DNA of 32,179 nucleotides from Verrucomicrobiota bacterium (GTDB taxonomy: Bacteria > Verrucomicrobiota > Verrucomicrobiia > Opitutales > Opitutaceae). Shown piece by piece: positions 1-8,912 of the stretch; the stretch's first letter is position 1; the number at the start of each line of letters is the position of its first letter. The notes beneath the pieces were generated by a model. That model was not told the DNA's origin, did no database searches, and saw nothing but the letters and a program-made list of their open reading frames with translations. The position numbers and the translations under genes were made by a program. The stretch covers positions 1 through 32,179 of the forward strand of contig CANIWJ010000037.1 of the NCBI GenBank assembly GCA_947471035.1, written 5' to 3'.

Positions 1-63
1 CAAAGGCTCCAGTATCGCCCAAATTTGATCCGATATGTCATGCCTCCGGTGGCTTTCTTTCAT
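1..63 (-). CDS. IS5-family transposase, N-terminal fragment (runs off window edge)
   Basis: An ATG on the minus strand at 63-61 opens a frame with no stop to the window edge. It includes RHDISDQIWAILEPL, which matches the N-terminal helix-turn-helix region of IS5-group transposases (typical form 'xxISDxxWxxLEPLLP'). These DDE enzymes cut and paste their own insertion sequence. Only 21 residues are visible, so it is unknown whether the gene is intact, and the catalytic DDE residues lie outside the window. The frame is too short for a routine ORF list. Identification rests on this short but characteristic motif. Confidence 0.75.
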   Translation of the reverse strand, partial: MKESHRRHDISDQIWAILEPL

Positions 64-138
64 CGAACCATACGCATGGACTCCCGTTTCTCGCCGTCAA
101 TAAAATCTCGTGACGACACGATCTAGGTGAACACCCCA
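1..138. mobile_element. End of an IS5-like insertion sequence
   Basis: The transposase start at 63 implies that the upstream IS end lies between about 64 and 143, because trmO ends at 144. The stretch 64-143 has no other gene. A 9-bp direct repeat CGATCTAGG sits at 119-127 and 140-148, the second copy overlapping the trmO stop codon. It could mark an IS boundary or target sequence, but the other IS end is outside the window, so the terminal inverted repeat and target duplication cannot be confirmed. The end given here is approximate. Confidence 0.5.
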
Positions 139-143
139 GCGAT

Positions 144-989
144 CTAGGCGCGAAGCGGGAGCTCGGAATCTGGCCAGCGGCTCAAAAAGGCCACCTGTGC
201 GTCATGATCCGGCACCGCCTCGTAATTCTCGCGTTGGAGAAAACGCAGCGGATAGGCGGGCCCCAAACCAGTGACCGTCACAATGTTTTCTGAAACCGTA
301 AACAACGCCCGCCAAGCTCCGCAGCCGATGGCGAAACCGGTATCGGTTTTGCGGATGCGGCGGGTGCGGTGCGGCGCAGGATCGCGTCCCAGAATCGCCT
401 CCAATCTAGGCCAAAAATCGATGCCCCACCCCACGCGCAACCATACCGCTTGTTCCAGCGCGAGCGCGGAGCCTTCAACGCGGAAAGCGGGCGGCGCGGC
501 TTCATGCGCGTCCACTTCGTCGATCCAGCCGGCGCGAGCCTCGGGAAACGAATCGTAGGTCGGAATGTAAGGCTTGATATCGAAAACCGGCGTGCCCTCC
601 ACTAAATCGCACGGACCAAGGCGCAGTACCCGTCCCTCGATGCCGCGCAGGAGCACCGGTGTTAAACCCAGAGGATTCGGACGATGCGGGGAACGAGTGG
701 CAAATACACCCCGTCGGCGTTGCGGGCCGCGGGGCGGGATAACTTGCGGACGCCAGCCCTCGTTGCGGTGAAACCACCACACCAGCCAGATACGATCAAA
801 ACCAGTCACGTCGGCCAATGCAGCCTCGTAATTGTAGTCCGGTAAAAGCTCTAAAACATTGTCCTCGTCCCGCCGCTCGTCGGGTTGGTGGCCGGCCTGA
901 AACTTCACCGCTTTCCCCGTGCGGATAAAACCGATCGGGCGCAGAGTAAGCGCCAGCTCGGAGGAATCGTTTTCTGGGATAGCGGACAC
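144..989 (-). CDS. trmO: tRNA N6-methyltransferase TrmO (TsaA/YaeB family)
   Basis: The 281-residue product resembles TrmO, which uses S-adenosylmethionine to methylate N6 of threonylcarbamoyl-adenosine 37 in tRNA. The family core is visible: LRPIGFIRT at residues 16-24, a GFDRIWLVWWFH strand, then the highly conserved RRGVFATRSPHRPNPLGLT segment that lines the SAM site. The last 70 or so residues form the usual smaller C-terminal domain. The start is GTG at 989; there is no internal ATG near the N-terminus. The gene ends immediately beside a partial insertion sequence but looks complete. It is separated by a terminator from ftsH upstream. Confidence 0.9.
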   Translation of the reverse strand: MSAIPENDSSELALTLRPIGFIRTGKAVKFQAGHQPDERRDEDNVLELLPDYNYEAALADVTGFDRIWLVWWFHRNEGWRPQVIPPRGPQRRRGVFATRSPHRPNPLGLTPVLLRGIEGRVLRLGPCDLVEGTPVFDIKPYIPTYDSFPEARAGWIDEVDAHEAAPPAFRVEGSALALEQAVWLRVGWGIDFWPRLEAILGRDPAPHRTRRIRKTDTGFAIGCGAWRALFTVSENIVTVTGLGPAYPLRFLQRENYEAVPDHDAQVAFLSRWPDSELPLRA

Positions 990-1028
990 GGAGCGTGAGC
1001 GAGGTCGAAGCGCTGAAGTTTAGCCAAT

Positions 1029-1060
1029 AAAAAGCCCTGTCACCACGCAGGCGACAGGGC
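1029..1060 (-). terminator. Intrinsic terminator after ftsH
   Basis: On the minus strand an 8-bp stem (GCCCTGTC/GACAGGGC, plus-strand arms 1034-1041 and 1053-1060) is followed by a five-T run (1029-1033). It lies 31 bases past the ftsH stop and before trmO, so it would end the serS-tilS-ftsH transcript. Confidence 0.8.
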
Positions 1061-1090
1061 AAAACCGAGGGAAATACCGGGTCGTGAGGC

Positions 1091-3136
1091 TTAAGCCGGC
1101 GACGGCGCGGGTGTGCCGCCAAGAGTGTCGGACTCGCGCTGGGCAACGGGCTCGCTCTTATCCTCGCGCTTTGAGCTGGCCGGAATGGGCGGGGGCTCAG
1201 GCGGACGGATCGGCGAGCGGATTTCGCCGAACTCAACGATTTCGGAAACATGACGACCTTCGATGGTCTCGTGCTCAAGCAAAGCGGCGGCAATCATGTC
1301 CAACGCAGCACGATGCTTGGTAATGATCTCCGTAGCGCGGGCGTATTGGTGATCGATCAGATTCTTGACCTCGGCATCGACGTGGCGGGCGGTTTCCTCG
1401 CTGACCTGGCGGTTGCGGGTGATCTCGCGACCGAGGAACACGGTATCCTCGTTTTGTCCGAAGGAAATCGGCCCCATCGGGCTCATGCCGATGTCGCACA
1501 CCATGTGGCGGGCGAGTTTGGTCGCCTGCTGAATGTCGCCGTAGGCACCGGAAGTGATGTCGCCGAGTGCCAGCTCTTCCGCGATGCGGCCACCGAAGGA
1601 AACCGCGAGGCGATTGAGCAGGCGGGTCTTGGACTGATTATAAATATCCTTGGACGGGATATACATCGCGCTGCCGAGCGAGTTACCGCGCGGAATGATC
1701 GTGACCTTGTGCAAGGGCAAGGTGGCGTCGCCGATCACGGTGGAGACCAACGCGTGGCCTGCCTCGTGCACCGCAATGACTTTGCGGTCTTCGGGGTCCA
1801 TACCTTTGCGGCGTTCGAGACCGAAGAGGACCTTGTTACGGGCGTCGTCCACGTCCTGCATGTCCACGCGCTTCTTGTTGCGGCGGGCGGCGAGCAGGGC
1901 GGACTCGTTGAGCAAGTTGGCCAGTTCCGCACCGGAAAGGCCCGGGGTGCCGCGCGCGATCACGTTAAGATCCACATCGTCGGCGAGCTGGATCTTGCGA
2001 GCGTGTACTTTGAGAATCTGCTCGCGGCCTTGGAGGTCGGGCAGATCCACGTAGATCTGGCGGTCAAAGCGACCTGGACGCAGCAGGGCCTGATCGAGCA
2101 CGTCGGCGCGGTTGGTGGCGGCAATGATGATAACGCCTTCGGAGGTATCAAAACCATCCATTTCCACCAGCATGCTGTTGAGGGTTTGCTCGCGCTCGTC
2201 GTTACCGCCGCCCAGACCGGCGCCACGCTGGCGGCCGACCGCGTCGATTTCGTCGATGAAGATGATGCACGGCGCGCTCTTACGGCCTTGCTCGAACATG
2301 TCGCGCACGCGGCTGGCACCGACGCCGACAAACATCTCCACGAAGTCGGAACCGCTTACGCTGAAGAAAGGCACATCGGCTTCGCCGGCCACGGCCTTGG
2401 CGAGCAGGGTCTTGCCCGTGCCAGGAGGGCCGACAAGGAGCAGGCCCTTGGGAATCTTGCCGCCCATGCGCTGAAATTTTTTCGGGTCCTTGAGGAAATC
2501 GACCACCTCGGAGATTTCCTGCTTGGCCTCATCGCAGCCCGCCACGGTGGCGAAGGTGGCCTTGTCGCGATCCCGGGCGAGAAGCTTGGCCTTGCTCTTA
2601 CCAAAGCTGAGCGCGCCCTTGCCGGCGTTGCGCAACTGACGCACGAAAAGGAAGTAAAGCAAACCGATGATCAGCATGAACGGGATCAACTGCGCCAAAA
2701 TGTTGCTCCACACACTGGACGCCGGCGACTGTTTGAAAACGCCGGTCTTTTCCAGGCGCTCATAGGTAGCGTCGGTGAGCCGACCGGCGGCGCGGAACTG
2801 GGTGGTTTTCACCGCACCCTGGGTGTCGCTCACGCCTTCCGTTACGGCGATGGGTTCGGTCGTCTCGCCGCTCAGCAAAGACCAATCGCGACCGCCGGAG
2901 CCATCGAAACGAATCAGGCCCTCCTTGATTTTACCCTGCTCGGCGAGCTCGACTACCTCGGTGATTTTCAAGACCGCCTGGCCCTGGGACTTGGGCGGAT
3001 TGAACCAAAGCACGGCGAGGATCGTGCCCAACAGGGCGATCCAGATTAACCACATGCGCGGCTGGAATTTTTCGGGCGGCAAATTCTTTAAGGGGCGACG
3101 GGGTGGGCGGCTGTTGTCTTGGGTGGGATCAGGCAT
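1091..3136 (-). CDS. ftsH: ATP-dependent zinc metalloprotease FtsH
   Basis: This 681-residue protein is a membrane-anchored AAA+ protease that degrades misfolded membrane proteins and regulatory proteins in other bacteria. It has two transmembrane helices (about 28-45 and 149-166) flanking a short periplasmic domain. The AAA module carries Walker A GPPGTGKT at 236-243, Walker B IIFIDEID at 291-298 and the second region of homology with its arginine finger near 353-359. The zinc site is HEAGH at 457-461 with a likely third ligand Asp534. The proline-rich, charged C-terminal tail (about 640-681) is typical. It starts 87 bases after the tilS stop, on the same strand; tilS-ftsH adjacency is common in bacteria. 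Confidence 0.98.
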   Translation of the reverse strand: MPDPTQDNSRPPRRPLKNLPPEKFQPRMWLIWIALLGTILAVLWFNPPKSQGQAVLKITEVVELAEQGKIKEGLIRFDGSGGRDWSLLSGETTEPIAVTEGVSDTQGAVKTTQFRAAGRLTDATYERLEKTGVFKQSPASSVWSNILAQLIPFMLIIGLLYFLFVRQLRNAGKGALSFGKSKAKLLARDRDKATFATVAGCDEAKQEISEVVDFLKDPKKFQRMGGKIPKGLLLVGPPGTGKTLLAKAVAGEADVPFFSVSGSDFVEMFVGVGASRVRDMFEQGRKSAPCIIFIDEIDAVGRQRGAGLGGGNDEREQTLNSMLVEMDGFDTSEGVIIIAATNRADVLDQALLRPGRFDRQIYVDLPDLQGREQILKVHARKIQLADDVDLNVIARGTPGLSGAELANLLNESALLAARRNKKRVDMQDVDDARNKVLFGLERRKGMDPEDRKVIAVHEAGHALVSTVIGDATLPLHKVTIIPRGNSLGSAMYIPSKDIYNQSKTRLLNRLAVSFGGRIAEELALGDITSGAYGDIQQATKLARHMVCDIGMSPMGPISFGQNEDTVFLGREITRNRQVSEETARHVDAEVKNLIDHQYARATEIITKHRAALDMIAAALLEHETIEGRHVSEIVEFGEIRSPIRPPEPPPIPASSKREDKSEPVAQRESDTLGGTPAPSPA

Positions 3137-3223
3137 CAGTAGGTGGACTAGTCCGGCACCGTGCAGGTTCCCTACGAATAAGTCAACGAACGCAGACCGT
3201 TGCGTAACGCTAAATATGCCCGC

Positions 3224-4243
3224 CTACGCCGCCGCAGAAACGCACCGCAATCGGGTTCGGGTAATCAATGCAAAATGCCCTCGGCCCAGACTGTGTTTCG
3301 CCCCCGTCCGCCCCTTAGCGACCAGATCGAGCAACGCGTTGAAACCGAGCCGATTTAGGTCGGTTCGCGCCGGAGTTGCCGCAAGCCAGCGGTGCATCAC
3401 GCGGCGCAACACCGCTCGTGGCAGCGTGCGCAGCGCGCGCAACGCCAGCCCGCCTCGCGCATCGAGACGAAACGCCCGTCCGGCCCATTCCTCCAACGCC
3501 ACATCATCCTCCTCCAAAAGATCCCGCGAAAGGACAAGCCCGGCCAACGCATCCCGCCCCGGATCGGCCGCCGCCCGCCAGGCCGGGATCAACTCGGCGC
3601 GCACTCGATTCCGTAGAAAAGCCGGAGACTCATTGGAAACATCTTCCCGCCAGCGACCGCCAGCGGCACGCAGCGCGCTTGCCAGTTCGGCCTTGTCGAG
3701 GCTGAGCAGAGGACGCAAATGCACTCGCCCGAGCGATGGCTGGTCATGCACCGGCCTCGGCGCGGAAAGCCCCGCCGCGCCCGCCCCGCGCGCCAGCCGC
3801 ATAAAGAATGTTTCCGCCACGTCGTCGCGGTGATGTCCGGTAAACAAACTCGTTGCCCGCCGCCGCTTCAGCGTAGTGGTAAAAAACGCCATGCGCCCCG
3901 CCCGCGCCTCGGCTTCGGACGCATAAGGCTGCTTGCCTGCGCGCGTTCCGCCAACGCACGGCACTCCTAAACCGACGCATAAAGCCGCGCAAAACCGGGC
4001 ATCGCCCGCCGAAGCCCGCCCGCGTAAACGGTGGTTAAAATGTAGGGCCAGCATCTGCGTCCGGCGTCCGGGGAAATGCGCCCAGAGCAAAAGCAAGAGC
4101 GCTACCGAATCCGCCCCGCCCGAAAGCGCAACCGCCCAACGGGCAGTCGGCGGCGAGTCCTCCGCCCAGCGCAGCACCGCCACGTGCAACCGCTCGCGCG
4201 GCACAGCGACGGCCAGACGTTCAGCAATAGCAGGCCAGTTCAT
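3224..4243 (-). CDS. tilS: tRNA(Ile)-lysidine synthase TilS
   Basis: TilS attaches lysine to C34 of the AUA-reading tRNA-Ile, an essential decoding step. The PP-loop SGGADS (residues 41-46), the HFNHRLRG segment and the TGHHRDDVAETFFMRLARG motif are characteristic of the N-terminal adenylation domain. The ATG at 4243 (MNWPAIAERL) is chosen over a start at 4294: the longer version would read through an inverted repeat of the neighbouring GxxExxY cassette. The product is 339 residues, short for TilS, with a weakly conserved C-terminal region. The cassette ends only 6 bases upstream of the ATG, so the element supplies the immediate leader. Confidence 0.9.
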   Translation of the reverse strand: MNWPAIAERLAVAVPRERLHVAVLRWAEDSPPTARWAVALSGGADSVALLLLLWAHFPGRRTQMLALHFNHRLRGRASAGDARFCAALCVGLGVPCVGGTRAGKQPYASEAEARAGRMAFFTTTLKRRRATSLFTGHHRDDVAETFFMRLARGAGAAGLSAPRPVHDQPSLGRVHLRPLLSLDKAELASALRAAGGRWREDVSNESPAFLRNRVRAELIPAWRAAADPGRDALAGLVLSRDLLEEDDVALEEWAGRAFRLDARGGLALRALRTLPRAVLRRVMHRWLAATPARTDLNRLGFNALLDLVAKGRTGAKHSLGRGHFALITRTRLRCVSAAA

Positions 4244-4249
4244 GAGTGG

Positions 4250-4285
4250 TTTTAACCGCGGATTACGCGGATAGGCGCGGATTAG
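4250..4285. repeat. Left inverted repeat of GxxExxY cassette
   Basis: It reads TTTTAAC (4250-4256) followed by three CGCGGAT units starting at 4257, 4266 and 4276. Its first 19 bases match the complement of 4667-4685 exactly. It encodes the last codons and stop of the enclosed gene on the minus strand. Confidence 0.85.
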
Positions 4286-4664
4286 AACGAGCAATGCGTT
4301 TCCAAGAAAGACGCGCGAATTTGAAATTAAGGAGCAGCGCTAGTTCGAGTTCAGTGATAGCCAGATATCCAATCATCTGAGCGGAATGTGTATCAGTAAA
4401 AGTTTCCGTAACCTTGAGATCCACGATCACCTTACCGTCCACGATCAAGTCAGGCACGAGCGTATCCACCACAAGCCCGTCATAATACACATCAAACCGT
4501 CGCTGTTGCTCAACGAAATGCCCACGCTTGCGCAGCTCAATCACCAGCGCGTTTTCATATGCTTTTTCGTTTAACCCCGGCTTCAACTTATTGAGCACGG
4601 TCATCGCCGCTCCGATAATCACCTCGGAAAGCTCCCAGTGCGGCCGGTCTTTATCCGCGTTCAT
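4263..4664 (-). CDS. GxxExxY protein (PD-(D/E)XK nuclease-like, PDDEXK_3)
   Basis: The 133-residue product belongs to the GxxExxY family: GLNEKAY at about residues 30-36 gives the name motif. A PD-x-(D/E)xK-like core follows in VPDLIVDGKVIVDLKV (Pro-Asp, then Asp-Leu-Lys), and a Q-x3-Y helix (AQMIGYL) comes after. The family is placed in the PD-(D/E)XK nuclease superfamily, but to my knowledge its substrate is not established. The first codons (MNAD) and the last six codons plus stop are read from the flanking inverted repeats, so the gene and repeats form one unit. It is co-oriented with serS and tilS and would be transcribed with them. Confidence 0.85.
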   Translation of the reverse strand: MNADKDRPHWELSEVIIGAAMTVLNKLKPGLNEKAYENALVIELRKRGHFVEQQRRFDVYYDGLVVDTLVPDLIVDGKVIVDLKVTETFTDTHSAQMIGYLAITELELALLLNFKFARLSWKRIARSNPRLSA

Positions 4665-4685
4665 CAGCGTAATCCGCGGTTAAAA
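4650..4685. repeat. Right inverted repeat of GxxExxY cassette
   Basis: Read on the minus strand it begins TTTTAAC, then CGCGGAT, CGCTGAT and CGCGGAT units at near 10-bp spacing, the same plan as 4250-4285. The ATG of the enclosed gene (4664-4662) lies inside it. Confidence 0.85.
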
Positions 4686-4709
4686 ATCCGGCCGATTCAC
4701 CTCACCTCC

Positions 4710-5978
4710 TCAGCCGAAGCGCAGCACGTCGCGGCCAAAATACGGCACCAACGCGGCAGGTAGCTTCACCGTGCCGTCCGCTTGCAGGTTGTTTTCCAGC
4801 AAGGCGGCCAGCACGCGCGGCACCGCCAGACCGGAACCGTTGATCGTATGCACCAGCTCGGGTTTGCCGTCGCCTTTGCGGAAACGGATCTGGGCGCGAC
4901 GAGCCTGAAACGCTTCAAAATTCGAACAGCTCGACACCTCCAGCCAGCGCTGTTGGCCCGCCGCCCACACCTCCAAATCGTATTTCTTGGCCTGCGAGAA
5001 TCCGACATCCCCACCGCACATCAGCAACACGCGGTAGGGCAGCTCCAGCTTCTGCAACAAGCGCTCGGCGTCCGCCCGCAGCAGGTCCAGCTCGATATAG
5101 CTCTGGGTCGGATGCACCCACTTGAGCAACTCGACCTTGTCGAACTGATGCAGACGGTTCAATCCGCGCACGTCCTTGCCGTAGCTGCCCGCCTCACGGC
5201 GGAAACACGGAGTGTAGGCGGCGCGTTTCACGGGAAGAGCGGCCTCGTCCAATATCTCGTCGCGGAAAAAGTTAGTCAGCGGCACTTCCGCCGTCGGCAC
5301 GGCATAAAAGCCATCCGCCACCGCTTCATACATCTGGCCTTCCTTGTCGGGCAACTGACCCGTCGCGGTCGCGCTGGCCGCGTTAACAAAAATCGGCGGA
5401 TTCACCTCGGTATAACCCGCGACCACGGCCTCATCCAAAAAGAACTGCAACAAGGCGCGAACGATGCGTGCCCCATCGCCAATATAGAAAGGGAAACCGG
5501 CCCCGGTAACCTTCGAGCCGCGTCCGAAATCAATGATCTTGTCGAAGCCGGGAATCTCCCAGTGCGGCTTGGCCACCGACGACAGCGCCTCGCACGAGCC
5601 CCAAGTCGCGAAAGTAACGTTCTCCTCCGGCGTGCGACCCTCGGGCACGCTCTCGTGCGGAAGATTGGGCAACGAAAGCATCGCCGCCTTATGTTTGGCC
5701 TCGATTTCGACTAGATCGGCCTCGCGCGCTTTCACCTCTGCCGAGACCGCCTTCATCTCCTGCACCTTGGCGATAAACTCGGGCGAGCCCTTGGGCAGCT
5801 TGGCCATCTCGGTGTTGGCCGACTTGGATTTAGCCCGCAGCGTCTCGACCTCGACCAACTGCGCGCGCCACGCGGCGTCGAGCGCAAGGATGGCGTCGAG
5901 GTCCACCTCCAAATGTTTTTTGGCAATGGCGGCGCGGACGAGTTCGGGCGATTCGCGGAGAAGCTTGGGATCGAGCAT
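4710..5978 (-). CDS. serS: Seryl-tRNA synthetase
   Basis: This cytoplasmic class II synthetase charges tRNA-Ser with serine. Residues 1-110 form the long antiparallel coiled-coil tRNA-binding arm (heptad-rich, KSKSANTEMAKL at 51-62). The catalytic domain shows the TAEVPLTN loop (229-236), class II motif 2 around FRREAGSYGKD (259-269) and motif 3 NGSGLAVPRVLAALLEN (380-396). Length is 422 residues, normal for the family. The ATG at 5978 (MLDPKLLRE) fits the conserved SerRS N-terminus; an upstream in-frame start at 6014 would add 12 unconserved residues. It is divergent from the ABC exporter gene, with about 150 bases between for both promoters. Confidence 0.97.
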   Translation of the reverse strand: MLDPKLLRESPELVRAAIAKKHLEVDLDAILALDAAWRAQLVEVETLRAKSKSANTEMAKLPKGSPEFIAKVQEMKAVSAEVKAREADLVEIEAKHKAAMLSLPNLPHESVPEGRTPEENVTFATWGSCEALSSVAKPHWEIPGFDKIIDFGRGSKVTGAGFPFYIGDGARIVRALLQFFLDEAVVAGYTEVNPPIFVNAASATATGQLPDKEGQMYEAVADGFYAVPTAEVPLTNFFRDEILDEAALPVKRAAYTPCFRREAGSYGKDVRGLNRLHQFDKVELLKWVHPTQSYIELDLLRADAERLLQKLELPYRVLLMCGGDVGFSQAKKYDLEVWAAGQQRWLEVSSCSNFEAFQARRAQIRFRKGDGKPELVHTINGSGLAVPRVLAALLENNLQADGTVKLPAALVPYFGRDVLRFG

Positions 5979-6132
5979 AAAGACCGAGCGAAACGCCCCC
6001 GGCGCGGCGCGCAAAACATAAAATCACCCCGCCCAAGCTTCCCTCCCCAACGCCAAAGCACTTCCGGCAGGATGTGCGGGCGGGATTCCAGACTTGCCAG
6101 TGCGGGGGCTCACCTGCGGCTATCACCGGCCC

Positions 6133-7878
6133 GTGTTCAGCCGATTCAGACCCTATTTCCGCTACCTTGTCGCCGTGCGCTGGCCCATCGCCGGCGCGCT
6201 GTTCTTCGGCTTGATCTACGGTGTGGCCAACGGTGCCGGCCTGCCGCTCATGGTGAAGAAGGTCTTCCCCCTGATTTTCGATCCCCATGCGGAAAAACTC
6301 ACCCGGCTCGAACTTGTGGTCGTCGCCCTCTGGCTTCCTTGCATTTTCCTGATTCGCGGCATCTCCGGCTACTGCAACAGCTATCTGATCCAACTCGCGG
6401 GTAACAAAGTCTTGGAAGCGATCCGGGTGGATTTTTTCCGCAAGCTCCAACATCTACCGCTTTCTTTCCTACAACGCCAGCAAACCGGCGATCTCATCGC
6501 CCGCGGTGTCACCGACACCCAGTCGCTGCAAATGGCGCTCACTACCATCGCCAACGACATCCTCAAACAGCCCACCACCCTGATCGGCGCTTTGGGCTGG
6601 CTCGGCTGGCAGGCCTACCACGAACGCGGTGTGCTCCTCGTGCTGGTAACCATGGCCGCCGTGCCGCTCAGCGTCTTCCCCATCCGCTTCGTCGGACGCA
6701 AACTCGTTGCCCGCGCCCGCCTGGTCCAGGCCCAGCTGGGCAACGTCAGCGAACGCTTCAGCGAGAGCCTGCAAGCCGCCCGCGAGGTCCGCGCCTTCGG
6801 GCTTGAAGCCCGCGAAACGGAACGTCTCGCCGCCACTAGCCGCCTGCTGGTCGCTGCCCAGATGAAGGTCGTAAAATACCAACAGGCCCTTTCGCCCTCG
6901 ATCGAGATCATCTCCTCCGCCGGACTATCGGTCACCCTCGTTTACGCCTACCTCACCGGCCTCTCATTGGAGTCGTTCCTCGCCATCATCGCCGCGCTCT
7001 ACTCTTGCTACGACCCGATCAAAAAACTCGGGGCCCTGCAAAACGTCGCCAAGGTCGGCACCGCCGCGCTCGACCGCCTCGAGCAAATCCTGCACGCGCC
7101 CGACACCATCGCAGAACCCGCCCACCCGGTCGCCATTACCCGTTTGCGCGGCGACATCGTTTTTGAGAACGTCGGCCTCCGCTACGATACCGGCACCGAG
7201 GCGCTGACTTCGATAAACGTGAACCTGCCCTCCGGCACCGTCTGCGCACTGATCGGCCCCAGCGGCGCGGGCAAATCGACCTTTGTCCATGTCCTGCCGC
7301 GCTTCTACGAGGCTACCCAAGGCCGCGTCACCATCGACGGTATCGATATCCGCCAACTCCGCCTCGCGGACCTCCGCCGCCAGATCGCCATCGTCGCGCA
7401 GGACCCGGTGCTGTTTCGCGATACGATTCTGAACAACATCCGGCTTGGCCGCCCCGACGCTACGCCCGCCGAGATCGAGGCCGCCGCCCGCGCCGCTTAC
7501 GCCCACGACTTCATCAAGGGCCTGCCCGAAGGCTACGAAACCGTGGTCGGAGAACGCGGTGCCTCGCTCTCCGGCGGCCAGCGCCAACGCATCGCCATTG
7601 CACGCGCCTTCCTAAAAGACGCGCCCATCCTTCTGCTCGACGAAGCCACCTCCGCCCTCGACGCCGAGAGCGAGTCGATGATCCAGCAAGCCCTGCAAAA
7701 ACTCATGCTTGGCCGCACCACCCTGATGATCGCGCACCGCTTTAGCTCCATCCGCGACGCCAGCCGCATCCTCGTCTTCGAGGATGGCCGCATCACCGGC
7801 GACGGCCCGGCCGCCACCATTTTGGAAACCCACCCCTTGGCCCGAAAAATGGCCGACCTGCAGCGCAAGGACGTCTGA
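6133..7878 (+). CDS. ABC exporter, fused membrane and ATPase domains (MsbA-like)
   Basis: This half-transporter has an N-terminal six-helix membrane domain (about residues 1-310) followed by a nucleotide-binding domain. The latter carries Walker A GPSGAGKST (375-383), signature LSGGQRQRIAIARA (from 479) and Walker B ILLLDEATSALD (about 499-510). Such proteins dimerise and flip lipids or drugs; MsbA moves lipid A-core. The GTG at 6133 (reading MFSRFRPYFRYL) matches the usual start of these proteins; a TTG at 6094 would add 13 unlikely residues. It leads a plus-strand run with an FkbM methyltransferase and a GT10 enzyme, so a role in glycolipid export is plausible, though the substrate cannot be told from sequence. 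Confidence 0.88.
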   Translation: MFSRFRPYFRYLVAVRWPIAGALFFGLIYGVANGAGLPLMVKKVFPLIFDPHAEKLTRLELVVVALWLPCIFLIRGISGYCNSYLIQLAGNKVLEAIRVDFFRKLQHLPLSFLQRQQTGDLIARGVTDTQSLQMALTTIANDILKQPTTLIGALGWLGWQAYHERGVLLVLVTMAAVPLSVFPIRFVGRKLVARARLVQAQLGNVSERFSESLQAAREVRAFGLEARETERLAATSRLLVAAQMKVVKYQQALSPSIEIISSAGLSVTLVYAYLTGLSLESFLAIIAALYSCYDPIKKLGALQNVAKVGTAALDRLEQILHAPDTIAEPAHPVAITRLRGDIVFENVGLRYDTGTEALTSINVNLPSGTVCALIGPSGAGKSTFVHVLPRFYEATQGRVTIDGIDIRQLRLADLRRQIAIVAQDPVLFRDTILNNIRLGRPDATPAEIEAAARAAYAHDFIKGLPEGYETVVGERGASLSGGQRQRIAIARAFLKDAPILLLDEATSALDAESESMIQQALQKLMLGRTTLMIAHRFSSIRDASRILVFEDGRITGDGPAATILETHPLARKMADLQRKDV

Positions 7879-8069
7879 CCGGGGCCACAGTAGCCAAGCC
7901 CCACACCCGCCCGACCCCATGTCCGAACCCGCCTCAACCCAGCGGCACGAACCGCCGCCGCCTCTGGCTGCGCCTCGTACTTACCTTGGAAAATTTCGCT
8001 CCCGCCGAGCCTGCGACCAGTCCCGGGACAACCATTGACCCCTGGGAACCGAGCCCCTTTCAAAACACT

Positions 8070-8906
8070 ATGACGCCTCCCTCCCCCGCCCCCGCACCGT
8101 GGGGAACGCACCCGGTGTCCGCCGGCCCACGCCGCTGGCTGCTCCGCCTGCTTCACTCCCTGCCCACCGGCTCCGCATGGCGACGTCTTGCGCTCTGGCT
8201 GCGCAAACCGCTCAAAAACTCCCTGCCCCCCGTGGTCGATGTTGAAATCTGGGGCCTGCGCCTGCGTTTACAAACCCGAGGCAACCTCTCCGAACAGCGC
8301 CTGCTACTGATGCCCCAACATCTGGATACACTCGAACGCGCCATTCTCGCCCGCGAGCTTCGTTCCGGCAGCGTCTTCTTCGACATCGGTGCCAACATCG
8401 GGGTTTACTCCCTCTGGGTCGCCTCGGCCTGCGGTCAAGCCGTGCGCGTTGAGGCCTTCGAGCCCGACCCCGCGCTTTGCCAACGCCTCTCCTTTAACCT
8501 CGCCACCAACACGCTCACCCAGGTCAACCTCAACCCCGTCGCACTAGGCCGCAGCGAAGGTACCGCCACCCTCGTAAGTGGCGCAGGTAACAGCGGGGAA
8601 AACCGGGTCGAAGTCGCCCCCGACACCGAGGCAGCCTCCGGCAATCTGGTCGTCACCACCCTGACGGGCTTTGTCTCGCGCAAAAACATCCCCCGCATCG
8701 ACGCACTTAAAATCGACGTTGAAGGCTTCGAAGTCGACATTCTGGAACCTTTTTTCGCCACCGCCCCGCGCTCGGTCTGGCCTCGTCTGCTGATCTGCGA
8801 ACTCATCCACGAACGCGAACACGCGCTCGGCCGGCTCCTTGCCAGCCAGGGCTACGTCCTGACTGAGAGCAGCCGTCTGAACGGCATCTATCGCCTCGCC
8901 CATTGA
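8070..8906 (+). CDS. FkbM family methyltransferase
   Basis: The 278-residue product has the Rossmann SAM-binding motif FFDIGANIGVYSL (about 103-115), the acidic strand VEAFEPDP and the IDALKIDVEGFEVDIL segment typical of FkbM O-methyltransferases, which often modify sugars or polyketides. The ATG at 8070 gives a proline-rich leader before the conserved domain; a TTG at 7986 in the same frame is less likely. It ends 6 bases before the GT10 gene, suggesting a shared transcript and methylation of a surface glycan. The gap 7879-8069 contains only a possible 39-codon frame (7919-8038) that I do not trust. Confidence 0.85.
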   Translation: MTPPSPAPAPWGTHPVSAGPRRWLLRLLHSLPTGSAWRRLALWLRKPLKNSLPPVVDVEIWGLRLRLQTRGNLSEQRLLLMPQHLDTLERAILARELRSGSVFFDIGANIGVYSLWVASACGQAVRVEAFEPDPALCQRLSFNLATNTLTQVNLNPVALGRSEGTATLVSGAGNSGENRVEVAPDTEAASGNLVVTTLTGFVSRKNIPRIDALKIDVEGFEVDILEPFFATAPRSVWPRLLICELIHEREHALGRLLASQGYVLTESSRLNGIYRLAH

Positions 8907-8912
8907 GGGAAC

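Larger units (their letters stand above)
4250..4685. mobile_element. GxxExxY gene cassette bounded by 36-bp inverted repeats
   Basis: A 436-bp unit sits between serS (stop 4710) and tilS (start 4243). Its two ends are inverted copies of one another, 19 identical bases followed by a diverged stretch, and the single enclosed gene begins and ends inside the repeats. This looks like a compact self-contained insertion in a housekeeping gene series. No target duplication is evident. That it moves is inference. Confidence 0.65.

Noticed and set aside
1250-3049. 599-codon plus-strand frame across ftsH
   Set aside because: It is antisense to a clear FtsH with all motifs; its His/Gly/Ala-rich translation has no family features and arises from high-GC codon bias.
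7919-8038. 39-codon frame before the FkbM gene
   Set aside because: Proline-rich with no recognisable features, overlaps the possible upstream extension of FkbM; not supported.
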